From contig JAEWOI010000044.1 in NCBI GenBank assembly GCA_023460935.1, positions 1 to 64,000 on the forward strand: a stretch of 64,000 nt of DNA, given 5' to 3'. A program made the translations under genes and the position numbers. The DNA comes from Actinomycetes bacterium. Lineage in GTDB: Bacteria; Actinomycetota; Actinomycetes; Propionibacteriales; Propionibacteriaceae. Under the pieces are notes generated by a model that saw only the letters and a list, made by a program, of their open reading frames with translations, searched no databases and had not been told where the DNA came from. Of this stretch, positions 1 through 10,377 are shown in pieces; position 1 is the stretch's first letter, and every line of letters begins with the position of its first letter.

Positions 1-4
1 ACAG

Positions 5-32
5 ACGCCCCCGAAACTCACGTTCGCCCCCG
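5..32. repeat. IS30 left inverted repeat (IRL)
   Basis: These 28 bp begin ACGCCCCCGAAACTCACG and are identical to the reverse complement of 1303-1330. Together with the CAG duplication at 2-4 they define the left boundary of the insertion. Confidence 0.93.
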
Positions 33-38
33 GCGGTT

Positions 39-1247
39 TCAGGGGGTGTTCGCAACACTGCCTGGTTCGGACAGTAGCCGGTGGAAGGCTTCGGCGGGGG
101 TTTCCCAGTCGAGTCGGCGGCGGGGTCGGCCGTTGATCTCGGCGGCGACGTAGGCGAGTTCTTCGGGGTCGTGGACGGATAGGTCGGTGCCTTTGGGGAA
201 GTACTCCCGGATCAGGCCGTTGGTGTTCTCGTTGGTGCCGCGCTGCCAAGGGCTGTGCGGGTCGGCGAAGAAGATCGGCATGCCGGTGGCGGTGGCGATT
301 TGGACGTGGAGGCTCATCTCTTTGCCCTGGTCCCAGGTGAGGGATCGGCGCAGCTGCCCGGGTAGCTGGGTGAAGGTGGTGGTGATCGCCTGGGCGACGG
401 TGGCGGCGGTGTGGTCACCGGGCAGGTGGTGCAGCAGCAGGAACCCGGTGGTGCGTTCCACGGTGGTTCCGATCGCGGAGGTGCCGGCGGCGCCGATGAT
501 CAGGTCTCCTTCCCAGTGGCCGGGCACGGCCCGGTCCTCGGCCTCGGCGGGCCGTTCGGAGATGTTGACCATGCCCGGGATCCGGCCGGTCCGGCCATCG
601 ACGGGCCGGCCGGCGTGGCGGCGATGCTCACGGCCCCAGCGCAGCACCTTGCCGTGCCGGATTGCGGCCCGTACTTCGCGGGCCAGTTCGCCACGCGGGT
701 TCAGGTACAACGCTTGGTAGATCGTCTCGTGCGACACCCACATCTCCGGCTGGTTCGGGAAGTCACGACGCAGCCGCCGGGCGACCTGCTCAGGGCTGTG
801 ATGGTGGGACAAGCGTGCCACCACCTGTCCACGCAACACCGAGTTCACCTCGAGCTTGCGTTGTTTGGGCCTGGCCCTGGCCTTGGCCGCGTGGCCGTTC
901 GCCACCACCGCCCGATACCGGCCCGCCGGGCAGCGGGCCAGCTCACGACCGATCGTGCTGCGATGCCTGCCGAGCACCGCCCCGATCCGGGCCGGTGACC
1001 AACCGGCCTTGTACAGCTCCTCAATCCGGCACCGCTCCACGAACCCGATCCGCGGCCCCCCACCGTCATCGACCCTGGGTATCACCCCGCCAGCCTCGAT
1101 CAGCCACAGCCGACCCGACGACGGTGACACGCCGACCGCCCGCGCCGCCACCGCCACACACGCCCCCGCACGAAGCCCAGCCCAGAAACGCCCCCGGATC
1201 TCCTCGCCCATCCGGCCACCCCTGGGGCGGCCCGTCCTCCCAGCCAT
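39..1247 (-). CDS. IS30-family DDE transposase
   Basis: This 402-residue transposase catalyses cut and strand transfer of the surrounding element. Two N-terminal helix-turn-helix regions (about residues 28-50 and 65-105) precede the catalytic core. Visible catalytic signatures are GHWEGDLIIG (Asp248), TWDQGKEM (Asp306) and RGTNENTNGL (Glu340); the D-33-E spacing is the one expected of IS30 transposases. The ATG at 1247 has a GGAGG ribosome site a few bases upstream. Length and motifs are complete, with no frameshift. Confidence in family is high; target preference cannot be read from sequence. Confidence 0.95.
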   Translation of the reverse strand: MAGRTGRPRGGRMGEEIRGRFWAGLRAGACVAVAARAVGVSPSSGRLWLIEAGGVIPRVDDGGGPRIGFVERCRIEELYKAGWSPARIGAVLGRHRSTIGRELARCPAGRYRAVVANGHAAKARARPKQRKLEVNSVLRGQVVARLSHHHSPEQVARRLRRDFPNQPEMWVSHETIYQALYLNPRGELAREVRAAIRHGKVLRWGREHRRHAGRPVDGRTGRIPGMVNISERPAEAEDRAVPGHWEGDLIIGAAGTSAIGTTVERTTGFLLLHHLPGDHTAATVAQAITTTFTQLPGQLRRSLTWDQGKEMSLHVQIATATGMPIFFADPHSPWQRGTNENTNGLIREYFPKGTDLSVHDPEELAYVAAEINGRPRRRLDWETPAEAFHRLLSEPGSVANTP

Positions 1248-1302
1248 CGCAACCTCCTACATCCGGTGTTGCGACCACCACTAGAGCCCACCCCCGAAGT
1301 TT

Positions 1303-1330
1303 CGGGGGCGAACGTGAGTTTCGGGGGCGT
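1303..1330. repeat. IS30 right inverted repeat (IRR)
   Basis: Perfect 28-bp inverted copy of 5-32, ending GTGAGTTTCGGGGGCGT, followed directly by the CAG duplication at 1331-1333. Confidence 0.93.
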
Positions 1331-1343
1331 CAGGGATCGGGCC

Positions 1344-1982
1344 TCAGTGGTGGGACATCACGTAGCCGAGGATGGCCGGGTCGAGCATGCCGAAGATCAT
1401 CGCCACGTGGGCCACGACCAGGAAGACCGCGATGAAGGTGGCGTGCCACTTCAGGGCGCTGCTGGCGTCGGTGCCCACCAGGCCCAGCTCGACCAGGGTG
1501 ATGCCCACCAGCGGGATGGCACCGGACAGGTAGAACAGCACAGCGATCACGTCGGCCGGGCCGCGCCAGCCGCCGGTGAGGGTGAGCGGCACCACGGCGT
1601 TCACCAGCAGGTGGAGGAAGATCGCCAGCATGACGGGGCCGGCAACAAGCCCCGCGATCCTGCTGGTGCTGCGCACCCACTGTGGGGTGCCGGCCCGGCG
1701 GAACAGGATGGCCAGCTCGGTGATGGCCAGGGTCTCGGCCAGGATCACGGGGATCGCCATGAACAGCAGGAGGTTGCGCGGCTGGTTCACCGCGAGCAAC
1801 TCCATGTAGTGGGTCATGCCCATGCTCATCGTCATCTCGATCTCGCTGGCAACGAGGCTCGGGCCCAGGAGGGCGGCGAGGCTCAGCGCTGCCGTGAGCA
1901 CCGTCACGACGATCGTCGCCGTCGGCTGGACGAGCAGGCGCGGGCTCTGCGGCGCCGCTGGACGGGTGGTGGTAGTGGTCAC
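1344..1982 (-). CDS. Small multi-pass membrane protein, possibly DUF6803-type
   Basis: The product has 212 residues and about five hydrophobic segments (near 22-45, 70-95, 107-130, 140-165 and 178-205). A MSMGMTHYMELLAVNQP stretch in the first loop resembles what I remember of DUF6803 proteins; that assignment is from memory and uncertain. The GTG start at 1982 has an AGGA motif five bases upstream. The gene is divergent from the copper ATPase at 2163 and shares its 180-bp regulatory region, which suggests a metal-linked role. Methionine and histidine in the loop and the HH C-terminus would suit metal contact, but this is inference. No enzyme motif is visible. Confidence 0.6.
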   Translation of the reverse strand: MTTTTTRPAAPQSPRLLVQPTATIVVTVLTAALSLAALLGPSLVASEIEMTMSMGMTHYMELLAVNQPRNLLLFMAIPVILAETLAITELAILFRRAGTPQWVRSTSRIAGLVAGPVMLAIFLHLLVNAVVPLTLTGGWRGPADVIAVLFYLSGAIPLVGITLVELGLVGTDASSALKWHATFIAVFLVVAHVAMIFGMLDPAILGYVMSHH

Positions 1983-2130
1983 TTCAGTCCTGTCCGGGAT
2001 CGGGAATCTGGCTCCCCAAGGTTCCCCGAGGGCCGCGGGTCAACCGCGCCGGTTTCGATGAAGATTCTCTGAAGTTGTCACCTCCGGCGCCCCGACGGGG
2101 AATCGGTACGGCGTCACCGACGTTGTCGCA

Positions 2131-2149
2131 GATACCCACCGGGGGTATC
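2131..2149. promoter_or_regulatory. CsoR-type copper operator upstream of copB
   Basis: The sequence GATACCCACCGGGGGTATC is a near-perfect GATACCC/GGGTATC palindrome of the kind bound by CsoR/RcnR-family repressors. It ends directly before the AAGGAGG ribosome site (2151-2157) of the ATPase. A TTGTCG (2123-2128) lies 17 bases from TATCCA (2146-2151), so the operator would cover the promoter spacer and -10. No csoR gene is in this window, so the repressor would act from elsewhere. Confidence 0.75.
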
Positions 2150-2162
2150 CAAGGAGGCCGAG

Positions 2163-4271
<2,109 letters not shown>

Positions 4272-5345
4272 ACGTGCTGCCCTGGCCTTCGCCGGCGCTG
4301 GCTGCGGTCAGCCGGCCACCGTGCGCCTGCGCGATGGCCCGGCTGATCGCCAGCCCCACGCCGGTGCCGCCCCGGTCCCGGTCGCGGGCGGTATCGGCAC
4401 GGTAGAACCGCTCGAACACGTGCGGCAGGTGCTCGGCAGCGATGCCGTCGCCGTCGTCATTGACCTGGAACGCCACCGTGTCGTCGGCCTGGAAGACGGA
4501 CAGCGTGACCCTTCCCCCGGACGGGGTGTGCCGCAGGGCGTTCGAGAGCAGGTTCGCCAGCACCTGCTCGATCCGCGCCGGGTCGGCCTGCACGCTGACC
4601 GAGCCGTAGGGGGATGGCAGGACGTCCAGGGCCACGCGCTTGCGCTCGTAGGCCTCCCGGGCGGCCAGCACCGCGCGTTCGGCGAGACCCACGGGTTCGG
4701 TCGCCACCAGGGAGAGCCCGAGCCGTCCCTCCTCGGCGGCGGAGACCTGGGTGAGGTCGTCGGTGAGCCGCGCGATCCGCTGCACCTGGCTCTCCAGGAT
4801 CCCCCAGGCTTCCGGTCCCGGTTCGATGGCGCCGTCGGCAAGGCTCTCCACGCACACCTCGAGGCTGGCCAGCGGGGTGCGGAGCTCGTGCGCGAGGTCG
4901 GTCAGCAGCCGGCGCCGGCTGGTCTCGACGGCGTCCAGCCTCGCGGCCATGGTGTTGAAGCTGTCGGCCAGCGCGGCCAGCTCCCTTGAGTCGGGCGGGT
5001 CCACCCGGTGGCTGTAGTTGCCGTTGGCGATCCCTGCCGCGGCGACACCGAGGCCGGTCAGCGACCTGCGCAGCCGGCGGCTGATCAGCACGCTCACCAC
5101 GATCGCTCCGGTGCCGGAGATCACGAGGCCGATCAGCAGCGCCAGCGACCCGGCGGCGTTGAAGGCCTCCTCCGAGTGCGCCAGCACCTCGGGGCTGCCG
5201 TGCCCCGCCTGGAGCATGTGCGCCTCGAACAGCGGCGGTCCCGCCAGCGCCGCTGCCGCGACCATGGTCAGCGCCATCGCGAGGGTGACCGCGACCTGGG
5301 CGGTGAGCAGGCGTGTGGTCAGGCTGCCCTGCCGGGCCGCGCGGC

Positions 5346-6056
5346 TCACCCGCAGCTCCCCAGCCGGTACCCGACCCCGCGGACGGTGTCGACGAAGCTC
5401 AGGTCGGCCGCTGCGGCCAGCTTGCGGCGCAGGTGGCCGATGTGGACGTCGACGAGGTGCTCGTCACCGACCCAGTCGGCGCCCCAGACGGCATCGATCA
5501 GCTGCCGCCTGGTTAACGCAGCGTTGGGCCGGGCGGTGAGTTCCTGCAGCAGGTCGAACTCGGTGCGGGTGAGGTCCACCTCCGTCGAGTTCACCGTGAC
5601 CCGCCGCGCCGTCGGGTCCAGGGCGAGGGCTCCGACCACGCGTGGCGGCTCGTCGACCACGCGGTCGGCGCGGGGGCGCCGCAGCAGCACCTGCACGCGC
5701 GCCACCAGCTCGCGCGCACTGAACGGCTTCGTCAGGTAGTCGTCCGCGCCGGCGTGGAGGCCGGCGAGCTTGTCGGTCTCGGCGTGTCGCGCGGTCAGCA
5801 TGATGATGTAGCAGTCCGAACGCCGCCGGATCTCCTCGCAGACCGCCAACCCGTCCATTCCCGGCAGGCCGAGGTCCAGCACCACGACGTCCGGGGACTC
5901 GGTCAGTGCCAGCTCCACCGCGCGGACGCCGTCGTGGGCGACGCTGGTGCGGAACCCGGCCCGCTGCAGGTAGTTGGACACCATGCCGGCCAGCACGGTC
6001 TCGTCGTCGACCACCAGCACGTGCGCCGGAGCGGATGGGGTGCTCATGGCAGCCAA
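5346..6056 (-). CDS. OmpR/PhoB-family response regulator
   Basis: A receiver plus winged-helix regulator of 236 residues. The acidic pocket DDE (17-19), phospho-acceptor Asp61 in VVVLDLGLPGMDG and the conserved Lys in YLTKPF are present, and the C-terminal half is a Trans_reg_C DNA-binding domain ending in GVGYRLG. The TTG at 6056 has a GAGGG site five bases upstream that overlaps the stop of the CDF gene; an ATG at 6047 lacks a good site and is the alternative. The gene lies 8 bp after the CDF gene and overlaps the kinase gene by 4 bp, so the three are probably one operon. Confidence 0.92.
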   Translation of the reverse strand: MAAMSTPSAPAHVLVVDDETVLAGMVSNYLQRAGFRTSVAHDGVRAVELALTESPDVVVLDLGLPGMDGLAVCEEIRRRSDCYIIMLTARHAETDKLAGLHAGADDYLTKPFSARELVARVQVLLRRPRADRVVDEPPRVVGALALDPTARRVTVNSTEVDLTRTEFDLLQELTARPNAALTRRQLIDAVWGADWVGDEHLVDVHIGHLRRKLAAAADLSFVDTVRGVGYRLGSCG

Positions 6057-6064
6057 TTCTGCCC

Positions 6065-7099
6065 TCAGGCTCCCGCCGGTCCCGGGTGGGCCTGGGCTGG
6101 GCGCGGCGCTACGTTCGCTTCGGCGAGCTGCGGCACTGCGGTGAGCAGTTCCCCGATGGCGCGCTCGGCCACCGCTTCCGCCTCGTCCAGGCTGAGCGTC
6201 GGGTCCACCTCAATCGTCGCGCCGAGGCGCAGGCGGTGGCCGATCCACCGCAGCCGCAGTTCCCGGACGCCACTGACCCCGGCGGTGCCGGTCAGGACCT
6301 CCTCCGCCCTGCCGGTGAGGGCGGGGTCGACGGCGTCCATCAGCCTGGCGAAGACGTCGCGCCCGGCTGACCGCAGCACCAGCAGGATCGCCACCGTGAT
6401 CACCAGCCCGATCACCGGGTCGGCCCAGGTCCAGCCCACAGCCACCCCGGCGGCCCCCACCAGCACGGCGAGCGAGGTCAGCCCGTCAGCCCTGGCGTGG
6501 TAACCGTCCGCCACCAGGGCGGCCGAGCCGATCGCACGGCCCTCGCGGATCCGGAACCACGCCACGGCCTCGTTGCCCAGGAAGCCCACCACGCCCGCCG
6601 CGGCCACCCAGCCGAGGTTCGAGACCGGCGCCGGGTTGAGCAACCGGTGGATGGCCTCGTAGCCGGCCAGTGCTGCGGACAGGGCGATCATCGCCACCAC
6701 GAACACTCCCGCCAGGTCCTCGGCGCGCCCGTAGCCGTAGGTGTACCGCCGGTCGGCGACCCGGCGGCCGAGGTGGAAGGCGATCCACAGCGGTACGGCG
6801 GTGAGCGCATCGGAGAAGTTGTGGATGGTGTCTGCGAGCAGCGCGACCGACCCCGAGACGGCGACGATGCCCAGCTGCGCAGCCGCGGTCAGGCCAAGGC
6901 CCACCAGGCTGAGCTTGACCGCCCGGATGCCCCGCGCGCTCGACTCCAGCGCGGTGTCGATCGAATCGGCAGCATCGTGGGAGTGGGGGGTCAGCGCGTG
7001 CCGTAGTGCGCCGAGCCGGCCGTGGCCGTGGTCGTGCTCCTGCCCGTCGGGGTGCTCGCGGTCGCCGGTGGTGTCGTGGGTGTGGACTGGGGCTCGCAT
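6065..7099 (-). CDS. Cation diffusion facilitator (CDF) metal exporter
   Basis: This exchanges cytoplasmic divalent metal (zinc, cadmium, cobalt or similar) for protons. The 344-residue protein has a His-rich N-terminus (HTHD, HDHGHG), six transmembrane helices and a cytoplasmic C-terminal domain. The two metal-site motifs are visible as HNFSD in helix 2 and HARAD in helix 5, an all His/Asp site. The ATG at 7099 lies 6 nt after a -10-like TAGCAT (7111-7106, minus strand), so the transcript is probably leaderless. It diverges from an ArsR gene whose palindromic operator touches this -10. It leads an operon with the two-component genes. Confidence 0.93.
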   Translation of the reverse strand: MRAPVHTHDTTGDREHPDGQEHDHGHGRLGALRHALTPHSHDAADSIDTALESSARGIRAVKLSLVGLGLTAAAQLGIVAVSGSVALLADTIHNFSDALTAVPLWIAFHLGRRVADRRYTYGYGRAEDLAGVFVVAMIALSAALAGYEAIHRLLNPAPVSNLGWVAAAGVVGFLGNEAVAWFRIREGRAIGSAALVADGYHARADGLTSLAVLVGAAGVAVGWTWADPVIGLVITVAILLVLRSAGRDVFARLMDAVDPALTGRAEEVLTGTAGVSGVRELRLRWIGHRLRLGATIEVDPTLSLDEAEAVAERAIGELLTAVPQLAEANVAPRPAQAHPGPAGA

Positions 7100-7110
7100 G
7101 CCATCATGCT

Positions 7111-7130
7111 ATCTGCGCAGATGCGCAGAT
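7111..7130. promoter_or_regulatory. ArsR/SmtB-type palindromic operator between CDF and arsR-like genes
   Basis: ATCTGCGCAGATGCGCAGAT is a perfect 9-2-9 palindrome, as expected for ArsR/SmtB metal sensors. It abuts the -10 of the CDF gene (TAGCAT, 7111-7106 on minus) and lies upstream of the -10 of the regulator gene (TACGAT, 7142-7147). A bound repressor would therefore block both promoters. Confidence 0.85.
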
Positions 7131-7153
7131 ATGAAGGCGTCTACGATTCCGGT

Positions 7154-7534
7154 ATGACAGCCGCTAGCGGGCCGATGATGCCGGCGCCCGAGCAGGCGCA
7201 CCTCGCCGCCGAGACCTTCCGCATGCTCGCCGACCCCACCCGGATCCGGATCCTGTGGGCTCTGCTGCAGGGTGAGTCCTCGGTGTCGGGCCTGGCGACG
7301 CTCGCCGGGGTCAGCCAGACCTCGGTCAGCCAGCACCTCGCGAAGCTGCGCCTCGCCGGGCTCGTCCACGGCCGCAGGGAGGGCACCTTCGTCTACTACA
7401 CCGCAGCGGACGCCCACGTGCACGCGTTGCTCGCCGAAGCGCTGTTCCACGCCGACCACACGGAAGCCGAGTTGGGACCGGAGGTCGAGCACGAGCACCC
7501 GCTGGCCGGGGCGACGGTACGCCGTCCGCGCTGA
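7154..7534 (+). CDS. ArsR/SmtB-family metal-sensing repressor
   Basis: A 126-residue winged-helix repressor. The recognition region reads LAGVSQTSVSQHLAKLRLAG and the beta-wing GRREGTFVYY. The helix-5 metal site is complete: DAHVHALLAEALFHADH fits the D-x-H-x10-H-x2-H pattern of zinc/nickel/cobalt sensors such as SmtB, CzrA and NmtR. The C-terminus adds EVEHEHP. An ATG at 7154 sits 6 nt after the -10-like TACGAT, so I chose it over a longer in-frame reading from 7022 that would overlap the CDF gene and its operator. It probably represses itself and the CDF operon. Confidence 0.92.
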   Translation: MTAASGPMMPAPEQAHLAAETFRMLADPTRIRILWALLQGESSVSGLATLAGVSQTSVSQHLAKLRLAGLVHGRREGTFVYYTAADAHVHALLAEALFHADHTEAELGPEVEHEHPLAGATVRRPR

Positions 7535-7605
7535 TCCGGCGTCCCCGAGGTCGCGCGCCCGGTGGGGGCTACCGCGGTGTCGGTGGCGGAGCCTAGCGTT
7601 GCCGC

Positions 7606-8958
7606 ATGACCCTGGACCAACTCAGCTCCACCCTCGACGGACGCCTGGTCCTGCCCGATACGCCCGGGTTCGACCAGTCCCGACTCTTCCACGGCAGGCC
7701 GGGTGAGCCCGCGGCCGTGGTCCATGCCGAGAGCGTCGCCGATGTCGAGGCAGCCGTGCTGGCCGCCGGCGAGGCCGGCCTGCAGGTCGCGGTCCGCGGC
7801 GGCGGCCACAGCCTCTGGGAGTCGTTGCCGGGCGCGCTGGTGGTCGACCTGGCGGCACTGGCCACGGTCGAGCTCGGCGACACCCCCGGGCCGGACGGCA
7901 CCAGGCCGGTGAGCATCGGCGGCGGCGCCACCTGGGGCGAGGTCGCCGCGGAGCTCGGCCGGCACGGTCTGGCGATCAGTTCGGGAGACACCCGCTCGGT
8001 CGGGGTGGGCGGGCTCACCCTGGGCGCGGGCATCGGGTGGGTGGTGCGCTGCTGGGGGCTCGCGCTCGACCAGCTGGTCGGGGCGCAGCTCGTCACCGCA
8101 GCCGGCGAGGTCGTCGAGGTCTCCGAGCGGTCGCACCCGGAGCTGTTCTGGGGGTTGCGTGGCGGCGGGGGCAACTTCGGCGTGGTCACCCGCTTCGACT
8201 TCATCGCGCACCCGCTGGCCGGCGTCGTCCACGCCACGGTCACCCTCGACCCGGCAGCGCTGCCACAGGCCGTCCGCGCCTTCCGGGACGTGATGCGCAC
8301 CGCGCCGCGGGAACTGAACGGCTCGCTGGTGCGCACGCCGGCGTTCGGGCCGGAGATGCCATCGCGCACGGTGCTGGAGCTGGCCTGGGCCGGCCCGGAC
8401 GAGGCGGCGGCCCGCGCGGCGTTCGCGCCGCTGCTCGACCTGCCGGAGGTGGTGTCCGCCGAGGTGGCTCCCGCAGCCTATGTCGACCTGCTCCAGGAGC
8501 CGCCGACCCCGCCCCCCGGCATGCCGATGCCGGTGATCGTGGACGAGAACGGCTGGTTCGAGTCACTCGATGACGCGGTGGTCGACGATGTGCTCGCCGC
8601 TGCGGCCGCAGCCGGGGCCGACCTGTTGCTGCTGCGGTGGCTGGGCGGCGCGTTCAGCGACGTCGATCCGGAGGCCACTGCGATCGGTTTCCGCAGCGCC
8701 GAGGCGTTCGTCATGGTGGCCGCCCTGCTGCCACCGGGATCTCCGGAATCGGACGCCGCGGCCGTGCAGGGCGCGCTGGCCCCGCTGGTCGAGCACTCGC
8801 TCGGTGCCTACGGCAACTTCACCAACTCGGTGCAGCCCGGCCTTGCCGAACGGATGTACGGCCCGGCAACGCTCGCGCGGTTGCGGCGGTTGAAAGCGCA
8901 GTGGGACCCGCAGAACCGGTTCGCCCGCAACCACAACGTGTCGCCGGCGGCCGGCTGA
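7606..8958 (+). CDS. FAD-linked oxidase, berberine-bridge (BBE) type
   Basis: A 450-residue flavoprotein of the FAD_binding_4 plus BBE family, which oxidises alcohols, sugars or alkaloid-like substrates with oxygen. The FAD loop VRGGGHSLWES (about 63-73) contains the His normally bonded to the FAD 8-alpha carbon. GGLTLGAGIGW follows near 127-137, and the C-terminal BBE segment ends LKAQWDPQNRFARNHNV. No signal peptide is seen. The ATG at 7606 lies 6 nt after TAGCGT, suggesting a leaderless transcript. The substrate is not predictable; proximity to the catabolic island is suggestive only. Confidence 0.9.
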   Translation: MTLDQLSSTLDGRLVLPDTPGFDQSRLFHGRPGEPAAVVHAESVADVEAAVLAAGEAGLQVAVRGGGHSLWESLPGALVVDLAALATVELGDTPGPDGTRPVSIGGGATWGEVAAELGRHGLAISSGDTRSVGVGGLTLGAGIGWVVRCWGLALDQLVGAQLVTAAGEVVEVSERSHPELFWGLRGGGGNFGVVTRFDFIAHPLAGVVHATVTLDPAALPQAVRAFRDVMRTAPRELNGSLVRTPAFGPEMPSRTVLELAWAGPDEAAARAAFAPLLDLPEVVSAEVAPAAYVDLLQEPPTPPPGMPMPVIVDENGWFESLDDAVVDDVLAAAAAAGADLLLLRWLGGAFSDVDPEATAIGFRSAEAFVMVAALLPPGSPESDAAAVQGALAPLVEHSLGAYGNFTNSVQPGLAERMYGPATLARLRRLKAQWDPQNRFARNHNVSPAAG

Positions 8959-8962
8959 GCCC

Positions 8963-9136
8963 TCAGGGGTTCTCGCGACCGCCGTCGTCGTCCGGGCCGG
9001 CCGAACCGGCAAGGTCCGCCGGGTCGACGGTGCCCTCGCTGTCGTCCTCGACGCTGAGGTTGCCGTAGTCCTGGGCGGTGGAACCGGCGCTCTCGGCCTG
9101 GTCCTCGTTGACGTCTTCGTACGGGGTTTCGGACAT
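8963..9136 (-). CDS. Small acidic hypothetical protein (57 aa)
   Basis: A short gene encoding 57 residues, starting MSETPYEDVNEDQAESAG and including AQDYGNLSVEDDSEGTVDP. The ATG at 9136 has a GGAAGG ribosome site about seven bases upstream. Composition is very acidic and low in hydrophobic residues, so it is probably soluble and disordered. I recall similar short NEDQ...DYGNLS proteins in other actinomycetes, but this is memory, not a search. Function unknown. It lies between two genes without overlap. Confidence 0.65.
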   Translation of the reverse strand: MSETPYEDVNEDQAESAGSTAQDYGNLSVEDDSEGTVDPADLAGSAGPDDDGGRENP

Positions 9137-9204
9137 GATGCCGCCTTCCGGGGGTTGGGCCTGCAGTTGCCGCGTACCCGGTGCGGCCCCTCCTCAACCC
9201 CGGG

Positions 9205-10377
9205 TCAGAGCAACAGGCTCAGCGGGTGCTCCACGCCGTGCACGAACGCGGCCAGCCACTGCGCGGCCAGCGCCCCGTCGAGCACCCGGTGGTCCGCGGA
9301 AAGCGTCACCGTCATCACGGTGCCCACCGCGAGGCTGCCGTCCTCGACCACCGGCTGCGGCTTGGCCGCGGCGACCGCCAGGATGCCCGACTGTGGCGGG
9401 TTGAGGATCGCGGAGAACTCGTCCACGCCGTACATCCCGAGGTTGGACACAGCGAATGCGCCGCCCTCCAGCTCGGCCTGCTGCAACCGCCCCGTGCGCG
9501 CCCGCGCGGCCAGGTCGGCTGCGGCCAGGCTGAGCGCGGCCAGGCCGAGCTGGTCGACGTCGCGGAGCACCGGCGTGACCAGCCCGTCGGGCAGCGCCAC
9601 CGCCATCGCCACGTCGACCGACCGGAACCGCAGCAGCCGGTCCCCGGCCCACACGGTGTTCGCCGCGGGCACCTCACGCAGCGCAGCGGCCACGGCCTTG
9701 AGCACGAAGTCGTTCAGGGACAGCTTCTGCTGCGCCACCTCATTGAGCTGACGGCGCAGCTCGACCAGCCGGTCCACCCGGCAGTGGGCGGTCACGTAGA
9801 AGTGCGGGACGGTGGTCTTGGACTCGGTGAGCCGGCGGGCGATCGCCCGGCGCATCCGACTCAGTTGCACGGGCTCGGGTTCGGGCCTGCCGTCCGGCGC
9901 GGGGCCGGAGGAGTCCGGTCCGGAAGCGCCGGCGACCGCTGCGGGAAGCGCCTCCAGGTCGCGCCGGACGATCCGTCCCCGCGGCCCCGTGCCGCTCAGG
10001 CGGCCCAGGTCGATCCCGCGGTCGGCGGCCAGCCGGCGCACCAGCGGGCTGGCGAAGACCCGGCCACCCTCCTCCTGCTGCGGGGCAGCGGTCGGGCCGG
10101 CGTCCGCCAACGCCGACCCGACCGGCTCCGGCCCCTCACCCGGCTCCAGGATGACCGCGATCGGGGCGCCGACCGCGACGCTCTCGCCCGCTGCCACCAG
10201 CAGCCGCTCGACCCTTCCAGCCACCTCGCTGGGGTACTCGACGACTGCCTTCTCGGTCTCGATCTCGGCCAGCGGGTCGCCCACCTGCACGTCCTGGCCG
10301 GGCGCGACCAGCCAGCTCTGTACTGCCGCCTCGGTCACCCCGGCCAGCACCGCGGGCATCCGCACCACCGCGGGCAT
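9205..10377 (-). CDS. 2-oxoacid dehydrogenase complex E2 acyltransferase
   Basis: Dihydrolipoyl acyltransferase core of a pyruvate, branched-chain or acetoin dehydrogenase-like complex; 390 residues. A single lipoyl domain has the modified Lys43 in EIETEKAVVEYPS. An E3/E1-binding domain follows (VFASPLVRRLAADRGIDL, about 129-165), and the catalytic domain ends with TLSADHRVLDG (His363). The ATG at 10377 overlaps the stop of the E1 gene by one base (TGATG). No E3 dihydrolipoamide dehydrogenase is nearby, so a shared E3 is expected. Substrate specificity cannot be assigned. Confidence 0.92.
   Translation of the reverse strand: MPAVVRMPAVLAGVTEAAVQSWLVAPGQDVQVGDPLAEIETEKAVVEYPSEVAGRVERLLVAAGESVAVGAPIAVILEPGEGPEPVGSALADAGPTAAPQQEEGGRVFASPLVRRLAADRGIDLGRLSGTGPRGRIVRRDLEALPAAVAGASGPDSSGPAPDGRPEPEPVQLSRMRRAIARRLTESKTTVPHFYVTAHCRVDRLVELRRQLNEVAQQKLSLNDFVLKAVAAALREVPAANTVWAGDRLLRFRSVDVAMAVALPDGLVTPVLRDVDQLGLAALSLAAADLAARARTGRLQQAELEGGAFAVSNLGMYGVDEFSAILNPPQSGILAVAAAKPQPVVEDGSLAVGTVMTVTLSADHRVLDGALAAQWLAAFVHGVEHPLSLLL

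Larger units (their letters stand above)
5..1330. mobile_element. Complete IS30-family insertion sequence
   Basis: The element carries one transposase gene between perfect 28-bp terminal inverted repeats (5-32 and 1303-1330). It is flanked by the 3-bp direct repeat CAG at 2-4 and 1331-1333, the expected target duplication size for IS30 elements. It sits 13 bp beyond the stop codon of the membrane protein gene at 1344, so it has not broken that gene. Both ends and the transposase frame are intact, so the copy is probably recent or still active; activity is inference. Confidence 0.93.

Noticed and set aside
7022..7153. N-terminal extension of the ArsR/SmtB regulator
   Set aside because: It would run through the CDF start codon, the palindromic operator and the regulator's own -10; the ATG at 7154 fits the family N-terminus.
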